The notes below the pieces were generated by a model. It did no database searches, had not been told where the DNA came from, and saw nothing but the letters and a program-made list of their open reading frames with translations. A stretch of DNA of 50,307 bases from an uncultured Clostridia bacterium (lineage in GTDB: Bacteria > Bacillota > Clostridia > TANB77 > CAG-508): NCBI GenBank assembly GCA_944386195.1, contig CALXAD010000011.1:1-50307 (forward strand), read 5' to 3'. Both the position numbers and the translations under genes were made by a program. Shown here in pieces: positions 8,521-16,940 of this stretch (positions within the stretch are counted from its first letter, which is position 1; each line of letters opens with the position of its first letter).

Positions 8521-8596
8521 TGGTGTGCCCAGAGGGAATTGAACCCCCATCGCCCGCTTAGGAGGCGAGTGCTCTATCCGTTTGAGCTATGAGCAC
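8521..8596 (-). tRNA. tRNA-Arg (anticodon CCT)
   Basis: A full cloverleaf is read on the minus strand. The acceptor GTGCTCA pairs with TGGGCAC, the anticodon loop is CTCCTAA (anticodon CCT, codon AGG), and the T arm contains GGTTCAATTCC. CCA is encoded (8521-8523). The gene is 76 nt long and sits 20 nt upstream of tadA. Confidence 0.95.
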
Positions 8597-8682
8597 ATTT
8601 ATTTAACATCTAGATTATAAAATAATTAAGCCAAAAAGTCAAATTCTTGACATCATCTGTTATAATTATATAGGTGATAATT

Positions 8683-9393
8683 ATGCAAAAAATATTAAGC
8701 CATATGAGAAAGGCTATAGAAGAATATAAAATGATAGAAGAAGGAGATAAAATTGCTATATGCTTATCAGGAGGTAAAGATTCAATAACAATGCTCCATG
8801 CATTTAAATCATTACAAAGGTTTTATCCCAAATATTTTGATATAATAGCAATTAGTATAGACCCAGGGTTTGAATTTTTTGACACAGAATTCTTACAAAA
8901 AATTTGCGATGACTTAGAAATACCTTTATTTATCGAAAAAAGTAACGCAAAAGAAATTGTATTTGATATAAGAAAAGAGAAAAATCCTTGTTCTTTATGT
9001 GCAAATTTACGAAGAGGTGCAATTAATTCAGTTGCAATTGAACAAGGCTGTAATAAAATAGCATTAGGTCATAATCAAGATGATGTTATAGAAACATTTT
9101 TATTAAATCTTCTTTATACTGGAAGTATTGGAACTTTTGCACCAATGAGCTACATGGATAGAACGAAAATAACATTAATTAGACCTTTAATATATACTCC
9201 TGAAAAAGAAACTAAAAGATTTATCAAGAAAAACAATCTATCTGTTATGCCTGTAGTTTGCCCAATGGATGGGAAATCTAAAAGAGAAGATATGAAAAAT
9301 CTTATTTTTACTCTTAGTAAAACTATTCCTATGGTTAGAGCTAATTTATTCGGAGCAATTAAAAGAACCTTGCCTGAATGGAAATTAAAATAA
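8683..9393 (+). CDS. ttcA: TtcA-like tRNA 2-thiolation enzyme
   Basis: This 236-residue PP-loop ATPase has the SGGKDS signature (29-34), IAISIDPGFEF and ALGHNQDDVIETFLLNL. The cysteine pattern of TtcA enzymes is present: CSLCANLRRG in the middle and a third Cys in VVCPMDGKSKRED, consistent with a [4Fe-4S] cluster. TtcA thiolates C32 of certain tRNAs in Enterobacteria; other members of this PP-loop subgroup thiolate different positions, so the substrate here is an inference. ATG 8683 follows TAGGTGAT; the in-frame GTG at 8674 is inside that site. It lies divergent from the tRNA-Arg/tadA unit and appears monocistronic. Confidence 0.85.
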   Translation: MQKILSHMRKAIEEYKMIEEGDKIAICLSGGKDSITMLHAFKSLQRFYPKYFDIIAISIDPGFEFFDTEFLQKICDDLEIPLFIEKSNAKEIVFDIRKEKNPCSLCANLRRGAINSVAIEQGCNKIALGHNQDDVIETFLLNLLYTGSIGTFAPMSYMDRTKITLIRPLIYTPEKETKRFIKKNNLSVMPVVCPMDGKSKREDMKNLIFTLSKTIPMVRANLFGAIKRTLPEWKLK

Positions 9394-9491
9394 AACTTTA
9401 TTTTTAATTTTTTTCTCATTAGAAAATAGTAATTTGTCTTGCAGGCTGTAGGTTAAAATATTCAGAACTGTATAGATTTTTTTTATAAAAG

Positions 9492-9509
9492 ATAGTATAA
9501 TAATACTAT
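9492..9509 (+). promoter_or_regulatory. Candidate operator of the toxin-antitoxin pair
   Basis: The inverted repeat ATAGTAT-AATA-ATACTAT lies 24 nt upstream of the antitoxin start and overlaps a plausible -10 region. Type II antitoxins usually repress their own promoter at such a palindrome; binding is inferred. Confidence 0.4.
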
Positions 9510-9533
9510 AAATAATTTTGGGAGGTAACAAAT

Positions 9534-9776
9534 ATGTCTATCGAAAAACAAAGATTATATAATGAAATAGATACTTTACCAGAAGAACTTACAAATCAAG
9601 TGATAAATTTTATTGAATACTTAAAAATATCATATGTAGATACAGACGCTCCAGATAATATAATGATAAAAAGTAAAAAAGATTTAAAAGAAAAATTGCA
9701 AAAAGGAATAAATGACATAAATAAAAATAGAGTATATTCAATAGAAGAAGTTTTTAGTAAAATAGACAATATCTAA
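9534..9776 (+). CDS. DUF2281-like antitoxin
   Basis: This 80-residue protein starts SIEKQRLYNEIDTLPEELTNQVINFIEYLK, in which 'LPEELTNQVINFIEYLK' is the pattern of DUF2281/VapB-like antitoxins. The C-terminal half is Lys/Asp-rich and probably disordered until it wraps the toxin (YSIEEVFSKID). The ribosome binding site GGGAGGTAACAA is strong. The partner toxin follows after 17 nt. Family members neutralise RelE/ParE or PIN toxins; partner identity is read from the neighbour. Confidence 0.8.
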   Translation: MSIEKQRLYNEIDTLPEELTNQVINFIEYLKISYVDTDAPDNIMIKSKKDLKEKLQKGINDINKNRVYSIEEVFSKIDNI

Positions 9777-9793
9777 GAGATTGGAGTCTTTGT

Positions 9794-10117
9794 ATGAAAA
9801 GATATATAGTTGAAGTTTCAGAAACTGCGGAAAAAGATTTAGAAAATATTTTGAAGTATTTAAGATATAATTTGGCAGGGGATATTATAGCAGATAAATA
9901 TAAACTTTTATTTAAGCAAGAATTAAAAAAATTAGAAGATATAGCAGATAGTATGCCTATTTTAAGTCAAGAATTAACAGGTTATAATAATATTAGAAAA
10001 GTTAATGTGAGAAATTATGTAATATTTTATATAACTGATGAAGAAAATTCAAAGGCTTTTGTATTAAGAATTGGCCATGCCTTTATGGATTGGGAAAAAT
10101 ATCTAAAAGATGAATAA
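9794..10117 (+). CDS. RelE/ParE-family toxin
   Basis: This 107-residue protein has the RelE/ParE plan. It opens with a strand (KRYIVEVSETAEKDLENILKYL, the classic 'V..S..A..DL..I..Y' start), then helices, then the C-terminal strands VRNYVIFYITDEENSKAFVLRIGHA. RelE members cleave mRNA on the ribosome and ParE members poison gyrase; the sequence does not decide between them. The Arg/Tyr residues in IRKVNVRNYVIFY are where RelE-type catalytic residues fall. It is in one operon with the antitoxin and is followed by a hairpin terminator. Confidence 0.85.
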   Translation: MKRYIVEVSETAEKDLENILKYLRYNLAGDIIADKYKLLFKQELKKLEDIADSMPILSQELTGYNNIRKVNVRNYVIFYITDEENSKAFVLRIGHAFMDWEKYLKDE

Positions 10118-10152
10118 TTAACAAGTAGTTCTTATTTGTTAATTATTTTGTT
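10113..10152 (+). terminator. Hairpin terminator after the toxin gene
   Basis: A perfect 12-bp stem, AATAATTAACAA (10113-10124) with TTGTTAATTATT (10136-10147), surrounds an 11-nt loop. A T-rich tail follows. The left arm overlaps the toxin stop codon. Confidence 0.7.
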
Positions 10153-10188
10153 ATCTAAAAAAACATAGAATTTATAGGAGAATTAACC

Positions 10189-10759
10189 ACGGAAAAAGAA
10201 ATCGTTTTTGTAACACATAATACAGGAAGAATAAAATCAGCAGAAAAATATTTTAAAAATTTAAAATTTACTACATTTAATTATGAATTAAATGAACCAA
10301 GAAGTGACGATATAAAAGAAATAGCAACTGCAAAAGTAAAAGAGGCTTTTGAATAGTAAAAATACCTTGTATAGCTTTAGATACAGATTTTAGAATTGAA
10401 GAGTTAAATGGATTCTCTAGAGCTTTTGTAAATTTTTCATTAGCTACAATAGGAATAAATGGAATTTTAAAACTAATGGAAGGAAAGAGAACAGAAAATG
10501 TGCATTTAATGAGTGTTTAGCTTATCATGATGGGAAGGATATTAATTATTTTTATGGAAAACAACCTGGAATTTTATTAGAAAAAATACAAGGATTATAC
10601 AGAGCAGAAAAATGGTCAGATTTGTGTTATATATTTAAGCCAAAAGGATTTAATAAAACATTGGCAGAAATGGGCTTAGAAGAAAGAAAGAATAGAAGAA
10701 AAGTTGATGGTTCAGTACAAACAATGCAGGAATTTGCAAAATGGTATGAAAAGCAGTAA
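10189..10759 (+). pseudogene. Broken HAM1/RdgB-family (ITPase-like) gene
   Basis: Three successive frames encode one recognisable HAM1/Maf-like NTP pyrophosphatase. Frame one (10189-10356) carries EIVFVTHNTGRIKSAEKYF and ends in TAG. Frame two (from about 10353 to 10518) carries IPCIALDTDFRIEELNGFSR, matching the 'ADDSGL.V..L.G' region. Frame three (from about 10496 to TAA at 10757) carries YIFKPKGFNKTLAEMGLEER, matching the 'F.P.G...T.AEM..E.K' region. The expected start position holds ACG instead of ATG, 8 nt after TAGGAG. At least two indels plus a start mutation show a decayed gene. Intact members hydrolyse non-canonical purine NTPs. Confidence 0.8.
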
Positions 10760-10871
10760 TCATCCCTACAAACTACAATTTGTATTTATCAGAACAAATA
10801 GGAAATTCGCTATTTGTGGGGTGTTAATTTTAGAATAAAAATAGTATGATTTTTGTGAGGAGGAGATAAAA

Positions 10872-12029
10872 ATGGATTTAGATAAAATAGGAAAATTTAT
10901 CGCTTTGAATCGCAAAAATAAAGGATTAACGCAGGAACAATTAGCCGAAAAATTAGGAGTAACAAATAAGACTGTTTCGAGATGGGAAACTGGAAAATAT
11001 ATGCCTGATTTATCTTTATTAAAACCATTAAGTGAGGAATTAGGAATAACATTAAATGAATTATTATCTGGTGAAAAAATAGAAGAACAAAAAATAGTTG
11101 AAAATACGGAAAAAAATATAATAAATACAATAGATTATTCGAGTAAAAAAGTTGAAAATGAGCATAAAAAAATATCTATTATATTGATGATTTTAGGTGC
11201 AATTATAAGTATTTCAGCATTAACTATTTTAAGCAAAGAAAGTAGTTGGTGTTCTATATATTCTATTATAGGTATTATTATATTTGTAATAGGTTTAGTA
11301 AGAAATTTTAAAAAGTTTAAAAAAATACCAAAAATAGCTATTGGAGTTATCTTATTTATAGGAATATTTGGAATATTTTATATAGCTGATTATTTGGGTG
11401 TAAAAACAAATAATAGACCACCAATTTATAACTATAAAATAGAAACAACATTTAGAGGAACAAAAGAAATTGCCTATTATAGTTTATTCTATAATGTGTA
11501 TAGAATTAATGCAGATACAATAAATGAATATTATATTATTGATGAGAAAAAAGAATATAATTTTGACACTATACCAATTACACCATTTAATAGAAATAAA
11601 AGTGGTATAGATAATATTTTAAAATATCAGAGCAAATATGTTGGAGATAACAGTAATGCTGGAAATTTAATAAGTAATTTGCCACTTTCTGAATATGGAT
11701 ATGTGTTTGAAATAGACTCAAATAACTTAGGTTTAACGATAGATTATCATATTACAGATTGGTATATAAATGATGAAATGTATGTAGAAAGAGCCTTAGT
11801 ATATAATTCTGTTTCATTATTTTCTTTAATAGATAATTTACAATATGTAACCTATAATTTTACAGGAAATAGTTACACAATTAAAAGAGAAAAAGTACAA
11901 GAAATATACCCTAATTATAGCAAAATAAATGAAAATGACATAAATAAAGATAACTTTAATATTTATTTAGAAAATAAAATGACTGATGATGAATTTATAA
12001 AGGACATATTTAATAAATTTTTTATATAA
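10872..12029 (+). CDS. XRE regulator fused to a membrane domain
   Basis: This 385-residue protein has an N-terminal HTH (about 6-62: IALNRKNKGLTQEQLAEKLG, NKTVSRWETGKYMPD, ELGITLNELLSGE). A linker and three predicted membrane helices follow (about 100-120, 123-142, 155-172). A C-terminal region of about 205 residues presumably lies outside the cell and has no known domain. This 'HTH plus membrane' architecture is common in Clostridia and suggests a regulator that senses an envelope or extracellular cue. It starts after GAGGAGATAAAA. A 51-residue gene follows after 33 nt, so the two probably form one unit. The target is unknown. Confidence 0.8.
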   Translation: MDLDKIGKFIALNRKNKGLTQEQLAEKLGVTNKTVSRWETGKYMPDLSLLKPLSEELGITLNELLSGEKIEEQKIVENTEKNIINTIDYSSKKVENEHKKISIILMILGAIISISALTILSKESSWCSIYSIIGIIIFVIGLVRNFKKFKKIPKIAIGVILFIGIFGIFYIADYLGVKTNNRPPIYNYKIETTFRGTKEIAYYSLFYNVYRINADTINEYYIIDEKKEYNFDTIPITPFNRNKSGIDNILKYQSKYVGDNSNAGNLISNLPLSEYGYVFEIDSNNLGLTIDYHITDWYINDEMYVERALVYNSVSLFSLIDNLQYVTYNFTGNSYTIKREKVQEIYPNYSKINENDINKDNFNIYLENKMTDDEFIKDIFNKFFI

Positions 12030-12062
12030 ATTACAATTTATAATAGCTTAGGAGGTGGAAAG

Positions 12063-12218
12063 ATGTATAAAACAGTTGTTATAGAATATTCACCAAAAGC
12101 AGAAGATATGGCACAAAAAATAGAAGAAAAAGCAAATGAAATGATACAAGAGGGTTACGAACTAGTTACTATGTCAATTACAGGAACTGCGAAAGCAATT
12201 TTAGTATTTAAGAATTAA
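12063..12218 (+). CDS. Small DUF4177-like protein
   Basis: A 51-residue frame follows the ideal ribosome binding site AGGAGGTGGAAAG. It begins MYKTVVIEYSPKAEDMAQKI and has MIQEGYELVTMSITGTAKAI, resembling DUF4177: a beta strand, a helix, then 'EGYELVT' and a terminal strand (ILVFKN). It lies in the same unit as the membrane XRE regulator. Function is unknown for this family. Confidence 0.75.
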   Translation: MYKTVVIEYSPKAEDMAQKIEEKANEMIQEGYELVTMSITGTAKAILVFKN

Positions 12219-12288
12219 AGACAAATTAAGATTTAAAAAGAAGATATAAAATATATTCTTTTTGTAGTAAAAATTAAAACGTCATTAC

Positions 12289-12330
12289 AAAAAATCCAAC
12301 TCTTACTAAGCTGGATTTTTTGTTTTTTAT
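12289..12330. terminator. Bidirectional terminator
   Basis: AAAAAATCCAAC (12289-12300) and GCTGGATTTTTT (12310-12321) form a 12-bp stem with one mismatch around a 9-nt loop. Runs of A on the left and T on the right serve both convergent units. Confidence 0.8.
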
Positions 12331-12339
12331 TCTTATTTT

Positions 12340-14070
12340 TTAATCTTTACTTTTTACAAGTGCTACCATCGCCTCTTTTAAATCTTTTAATTTCTTATTT
12401 GCATCTTCATCAGATGTACCTTTAATTCCCATATATAATTTAATTTTAGGTTCTGTTCCTGAAGGTCTTACACAACACCAACTATCATTTTCTAATGCAT
12501 AATATAATACATTTGATTTTGGAAGCCCTGTCTTGCTTTCTTTTCCTGTTACCATATCTTTAACGTAATCTCTTTCTACATCTTTAAAAGTTAAAACCTT
12601 ATAATCTCCGATTTTTTCTATAGTTTTATTTCTCATATTAGCCATCATTTCTTCTATTTCTTTTGCACCTTCTGCACCTTCTCTTACTATAGATACTTGG
12701 TCTTCTTTATAATATCCATATTTTTTATAAATATCTTCCATAGCATCCCATAAAGTTTTTCCTTTTGATTTATAGAAACATGCAGCTTCACAAAGTGCCA
12801 TGACTGCTGATATTCCATCTTTATCTCTTGCATAATCTCCAATTAAGCAACCATAACTCTCTTCATAACCAAAGACATAAGGTTTGCCCTCTTCTTTTGC
12901 TTTTTCCATCGCTGCACCTATATTCTTAAATCCTGTTAATACTTCAATACATTCTAATCCATAATATTTAGCAATAGCTTTTGTTAATTCGGAAGATACT
13001 ATTGATTCGATAACAACTCCATTACTTGGTAAAATATTTTTCTCCTTCATTTGAGATATTCTATATTCTGCAATTAATAATGCTGACATATTACCTGTAT
13101 AGCTCATATATTTTCCTGTATTTTTATCTTTTGCATATACTCCTAAACGATCTGCATCAGGGTCTGTTGCAACAACTACATCTGCATCAACTTTCTTAGC
13201 TAATTCTAAAGCTAATTTAAATGCATTTGGGTCTTCTGGGTTTGGATAACTAACAGTTGGAAATTCTCCATTTGGGTCTTTTTGCTCAGGCACTACATAC
13301 ACATTTTCTAAGCCAATTTCATGTAAAAGTCTTTCTACTATAGTGTTTCCTGTCCCATGTAAAGGTGTATAAACAACTTTTAATTCTTTTCCCTCTTCTT
13401 TTACAATTTCTGGATTTAGGATTTTTGATTTTATTACACTTATATATTTATCATCCATTTCTTTTCCAACAAGCTTAAATAATCCTTTTTCTTCTGCTTC
13501 TTTTCTTGATATTTCTTTTATTTCTGAATAACTTTCAACAGCTCTTACTTTAGCTATTATGTCTTTATCTCTTGGAGACACTATTTGAGAACCATTATCC
13601 CAATATACTTTATATCCATTATATTTTGGTGGATTATGGCTAGCAGTTATCATTATACCAGCTGTACATTTAAGTTCTCTTACGGCAAAAGATAATTCTG
13701 GTACTGGTCTTAGATTTTCAAAAAGATATGTTTTTATACCATTTGCATTTAAAATTAATGCTGTTTGCATACTAAATTCTTTTGACATTCGCCTTGAATC
13801 ATAACTAATTGCAACACCTTTATCTTGTGTACCTTGTTCTAATATGTAATTTGCTAATCCTTGAGTTGCTTTACCTACAGTATATTTATTCATTCTATTA
13901 GTTCCTGCACCAATTACTCCACGAAGCCCAGCTGTTCCAAATTCTAATTCTTTATAAAATCTATCTTCTATTTCTTTTTCATCATCTTTTATTGAAAGTA
14001 ATTCCTTTTTTGTTTCTTCATCAAATTCTGGGCTTTCACACCATCTTTTATATTCTTCTAAATAATTCAT
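12340..14070 (-). CDS. pgcA: Phosphoglucomutase / phosphomannomutase (alpha-D-phosphohexomutase)
   Basis: The enzyme has 576 residues. The four signature loops are present: the phosphoserine loop TASHNPPKYNG (Ser144), the metal loop DPDADRLGV, the sugar-binding EESYG, and the phosphate-binding RPSGTEPKIK near the C-terminus. It interconverts glucose-1-P and glucose-6-P (or the mannose pair), feeding UDP-sugar and wall synthesis. ATG 14070 follows ACGGAGGAAAATT; longer in-frame starts up to 14124 lack such a site and run into the upstream terminator hairpin. It lies downstream of a UDP-sugar pyrophosphorylase, the next enzyme in the same route. Confidence 0.93.
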   Translation of the reverse strand: MNYLEEYKRWCESPEFDEETKKELLSIKDDEKEIEDRFYKELEFGTAGLRGVIGAGTNRMNKYTVGKATQGLANYILEQGTQDKGVAISYDSRRMSKEFSMQTALILNANGIKTYLFENLRPVPELSFAVRELKCTAGIMITASHNPPKYNGYKVYWDNGSQIVSPRDKDIIAKVRAVESYSEIKEISRKEAEEKGLFKLVGKEMDDKYISVIKSKILNPEIVKEEGKELKVVYTPLHGTGNTIVERLLHEIGLENVYVVPEQKDPNGEFPTVSYPNPEDPNAFKLALELAKKVDADVVVATDPDADRLGVYAKDKNTGKYMSYTGNMSALLIAEYRISQMKEKNILPSNGVVIESIVSSELTKAIAKYYGLECIEVLTGFKNIGAAMEKAKEEGKPYVFGYEESYGCLIGDYARDKDGISAVMALCEAACFYKSKGKTLWDAMEDIYKKYGYYKEDQVSIVREGAEGAKEIEEMMANMRNKTIEKIGDYKVLTFKDVERDYVKDMVTGKESKTGLPKSNVLYYALENDSWCCVRPSGTEPKIKLYMGIKGTSDEDANKKLKDLKEAMVALVKSKD

Positions 14071-14102
14071 AATTTTCCTCCGTATATTTATTTTTTTAAA
14101 AT

Positions 14103-14130
14103 GTCGCATGAGAAAAAATCCCAATGCGAC
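14103..14130 (-). terminator. Hairpin at the end of the pyrophosphorylase gene
   Basis: GTCGCAT (14103-14109) and ATGCGAC (14124-14130) form a 7-bp stem that touches the stop codon of the upstream gene. On the minus strand it is followed by ATTTTAAAAAA. It may be a partial terminator before the phosphoglucomutase gene. Confidence 0.5.
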
Positions 14131-15380
14131 TAACTTAAGTTGTAATACTTTTTATATAATTCTCTTGCTGTTTTTGGGCAATCTACTCCTGCTGAATCTG
14201 CATTTTTTACAGGTGCAAATTCTTCTTCTCTTTTTACTCTTAAAACAGCCATATCATCAACTTCTCCAAAAGCATCAAAAAGAAAAGCTTCAAATTTATA
14301 TGCATTTGGTGAATCTGGTTCGACTAAATTTCCGTCTTTATCAATGTATTTAGCTTTTTTAAATGCTACATGATATGGTAATGGCTCTGACCCCATTCTT
14401 TCTATTGCATCTATACTAAACAAATTACATAAAATATGTGATTCTCCATATAATAATTCACCATCTTTATCTCTTGCTTCTGCCATTTCATCTGTTATTT
14501 CTGAATATTCTATAACATTTGGTCTTCCATTTTTCCTGCAAAATACACCCACTTTTTCATGTGGATTTGCTTTTACTACTGATTTACATGCTACAGTAAC
14601 TTTTTTATCTATAGCAATTCCCATAAGTACTGGGTCTACCATTTTAACTAGGCAATTATCTACTCCTCCGATAAATACCCATTCTACTCCAAGCTCTCTC
14701 ATTTTTTTAGTCATTCCATCTTTAACAAGTGATTCATAAACTCCACCATGACCATCAGCTGCTAATTTTATTAATCCATCTTCTCCTATAAGTATTTTTC
14801 CTTCTGTATCTACCATTGGTAGCTCACCTTGAATAAAGAAGAATATATTTTTGTTCTTCTGATATCCAAAATATTTATGTTTTTCAAAAAATTCTTCTGT
14901 TGCTTTATTATTTTCTTTACTTGTCATTATAAACCATGGTATTGTAACTCCGTATTTTTTTCCTTCAGATTTTATATAATCACTTAAAAGTTCAAATAAT
15001 GATTTATGAGAATCTAAACCTATATCATAAGTTCCTTTTGGTCCATCATGACCTAGTCTAGTTCCTTGTCCTCCTGCCATTGTTACTACTGCCAATTTTC
15101 CTTCTTTAATAGCTTTTTTACCTATATTTTCATAATATTTATACTTGTCTCCTAATTTAAATTTATCTAGGTAACTAATTGGAGTAATCTCATCTTCATT
15201 AACTTCTGGTTCATTTTTAGTTTTTTCATATAAACTTTTTACTAGTTCAAAGTCAATTTCATTAATTTCGTCTAAAAGCTTCTTTTTATGTGCATCATCT
15301 AACTTGTCATAACCATTTAAAAGCTGTTCTTGGTCGTATTTTTTTAAAATAGCTTTTATTTCTCCTAAATTATTATCCAT
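14130..15380 (-). CDS. UDP-sugar pyrophosphorylase (UDPGP family)
   Basis: The protein has 416 residues. The nucleotide-binding loop MAGGQGTRLG (101-110) is followed by HDGPKGTYDIG. Further on are FIQGELPMVDTEGKIL, the GHGGVYESL segment, the metal/uridine-binding VFIGGVDNCLVKMVDP, and KPH-like AC KSVVKANPHEKVG. This is the eukaryote-like UDPGP fold used by UDP-N-acetylhexosamine pyrophosphorylases (UTP + sugar-1-P gives UDP-sugar). Whether glucose-1-P or GlcNAc-1-P is the substrate cannot be decided; the GHGGVY motif favours the GlcNAc/GalNAc type. Start after AAGGAGAAG. Neighbouring phosphoglucomutase supports a shared role in UDP-sugar supply. Confidence 0.88.
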   Translation of the reverse strand: MDNNLGEIKAILKKYDQEQLLNGYDKLDDAHKKKLLDEINEIDFELVKSLYEKTKNEPEVNEDEITPISYLDKFKLGDKYKYYENIGKKAIKEGKLAVVTMAGGQGTRLGHDGPKGTYDIGLDSHKSLFELLSDYIKSEGKKYGVTIPWFIMTSKENNKATEEFFEKHKYFGYQKNKNIFFFIQGELPMVDTEGKILIGEDGLIKLAADGHGGVYESLVKDGMTKKMRELGVEWVFIGGVDNCLVKMVDPVLMGIAIDKKVTVACKSVVKANPHEKVGVFCRKNGRPNVIEYSEITDEMAEARDKDGELLYGESHILCNLFSIDAIERMGSEPLPYHVAFKKAKYIDKDGNLVEPDSPNAYKFEAFLFDAFGEVDDMAVLRVKREEEFAPVKNADSAGVDCPKTARELYKKYYNLS

Positions 15381-15455
15381 TCAATACTTCTCCTTTGCTA
15401 TAAATTTTGTTATATTTAAATATATATACTATTTTTAAAAAAATATCAACTTTTT

Positions 15456-15935
15456 TTATTTACTTTCTATTTTAGTCTCTCCTCTTACGCTTAATACATT
15501 TTCATATTTTCCTATTATATCAACCATTTCATTATTTATCTCATCTATATTATAACAATCAATAATTTTTACATTTTCCATTTTTCCAACCCATTTTTGG
15601 ATGTTTTCATTAATATTATTTATATAATTTTTATTTCCTTTTATAAATATTATCATGCTTTTATTTTCATCTACATCTTCTTTTATTTGTTTAAATTTAT
15701 TTAAATCATCATTTTTCCAATTAATTTTAGTTAGTTTTTTCTTTTTTTCTTCTTTTAGATTAACATTTGAAATTAAAACTCTAATTGTATCTTCCAAGTT
15801 ATTTTCTGTTAATACAATTATATCTTTATTATTTTCTAAATTTTTTTCTATGTATGGTAAACTTATCATTTCAAAATGATAATCACTTGCATAAAATATA
15901 CATGTTTTTTCTTTTGTTAAATGGTTTTCTTTCAT
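15456..15935 (-). CDS. Conserved hypothetical protein, DcmR/MEDS-like start
   Basis: I do not firmly recognise this 159-residue soluble protein. The opening, CIFYASDYHFEMISLPYIEK followed by NLENNKDIIVLTEN, is reminiscent of the MEDS/DcmR sensory fold ('CLFY......L.PYI..GL..NE..I'), with further alpha/beta units (MIIFIKGNKNYINNINENI and NVKIIDCYNID). The composition is rich in Lys, Asn and Ile. The ribosome binding site (GGGGCG) is weak. An upstream 50-nt G+C-richer segment with a palindrome may regulate it. The MEDS link is tentative. Confidence 0.6.
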   Translation of the reverse strand: MKENHLTKEKTCIFYASDYHFEMISLPYIEKNLENNKDIIVLTENNLEDTIRVLISNVNLKEEKKKKLTKINWKNDDLNKFKQIKEDVDENKSMIIFIKGNKNYINNINENIQKWVGKMENVKIIDCYNIDEINNEMVDIIGKYENVLSVRGETKIESK

Positions 15936-15967
15936 AAAAAATTTCGCCCCTTTTTTATTTTTTGATT

Positions 15968-16014
15968 ACGGATGCCTATGTTTTCCGTTTTCGGCTTACT
16001 GGTAAATTTTACCA
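15968..16014. promoter_or_regulatory. G+C-richer leader with palindrome (unassigned)
   Basis: Within a 220-nt A+T-rich gap between two divergent genes lies ACGGATGCCTATG, followed by CCGTTTTCGG and CGGCTTACTGG. After it comes the perfect 15-nt palindrome TGGTAAATTTTACCA (16000-16014). Short stems such as CCG/CGG and GCC/GGC are possible on either strand. I compared it with the common riboswitch cores I know (preQ1, c-di-GMP-I, SAM, TPP, glycine) and none fits. It is an operator or structured-RNA candidate only. Confidence 0.3.
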
Positions 16015-16158
16015 TTTATTACAGAATATGTCAATAATATTTCAAATATATTTCAAACTTTTCATCGACATTTTTTTCGAAAATGTATAAAACATTCCTA
16101 ATTTGGTAATAATTAAAACAAAGAATATTTTAGAAAAAAAGTTTATTGGAGGTAACTT

Positions 16159-16824
16159 ATGAAAAAAATATTAAATTTATTTAAAAATTCCAAGGTAAAA
16201 ATAGTAATTATTTTAAGTTTTCTACTTTTTATATATACAACTATATGTGCTCTTTCTTATGCACAAGATATTTCTACTGATATAGCAAATAGTGTTTTTC
16301 GTCTTCATGTTATAGCTAATAGTGATAGTAAAGAAGATCAAGATTTAAAATATAAAGTTCGCGATGTTCTTATTTCTTATATGAAAGAAATATGTGCTAA
16401 TTGCACTAATAAACAACAAGCAATTGAATTAGTACGTAATCACCAAAATGAATTCAAACAAATTGCTTTAGATATTATTAAAGAAAATGGATTTTCTTAT
16501 AATGTAAATATCAATATTGGAAATTTTGAATTTCCTACTAAAAACTATGGTGATATATCACTTCCCGCAGGTTATTATGATGCACTACGTGTAGAAATTG
16601 GAGAAGCTAAAGGACAAAACTGGTGGTGTGTAATGTTTCCTCCTTTATGTTTTGTTGATATAACTTCTGGAATTGTTCCAGAAGAATCCAAAGAAACATT
16701 AGAAAATAATTTATCAGAGGAAGAATTTGCTTTAGTTTCTAATGATTCTAAACCACAAATTCAATTTAAATTTAAATTATTAGAATTCTTTAACGAAAAT
16801 GGTTTCATTACTGCAAAAAAATAG
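16159..16824 (+). CDS. spoIIR: Stage II sporulation protein R
   Basis: This 221-residue secreted protein has a signal helix (about 13-36, VKIVIILSFLLFIYTTICAL). It then has the SpoIIR hallmark FRLHVIANSDSKEDQDLKYK, with YKVRDVLISYM, the NIGNFEFPTKNYGDISLPAG region and a GQNWWCVMFPPLCFVD segment. SpoIIR is made in the forespore under sigma-F and signals across the septum so that SpoIIGA processes pro-sigma-E in the mother cell. Start after TTGGAGGTAACTT. The gene ends with a strong terminator and precedes murA. Confidence 0.95.
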   Translation: MKKILNLFKNSKVKIVIILSFLLFIYTTICALSYAQDISTDIANSVFRLHVIANSDSKEDQDLKYKVRDVLISYMKEICANCTNKQQAIELVRNHQNEFKQIALDIIKENGFSYNVNINIGNFEFPTKNYGDISLPAGYYDALRVEIGEAKGQNWWCVMFPPLCFVDITSGIVPEESKETLENNLSEEEFALVSNDSKPQIQFKFKLLEFFNENGFITAKK

Positions 16825-16863
16825 TTGCAAACCTAACAAGTTTATGTTATATTTGATAAGAGT

Positions 16864-16896
16864 ATAGAGTGTAATTTAGTATACACTCTATTTTTA
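16864..16896 (+). terminator. Terminator after spoIIR
   Basis: ATAGAGTGTA and TACACTCTAT form a 10-bp stem around an 8-nt loop, followed by TTTTTATTT. Confidence 0.85.
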
Positions 16897-16940
16897 TTTA
16901 AAATTTATAGATAATTTATTTATTAATGGAGGTAATTTTA

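Noticed and set aside
15955..16020. c-di-GMP-I or preQ1 riboswitch before the MEDS-like gene
   Set aside because: The conserved cores of these riboswitches are absent on both strands.
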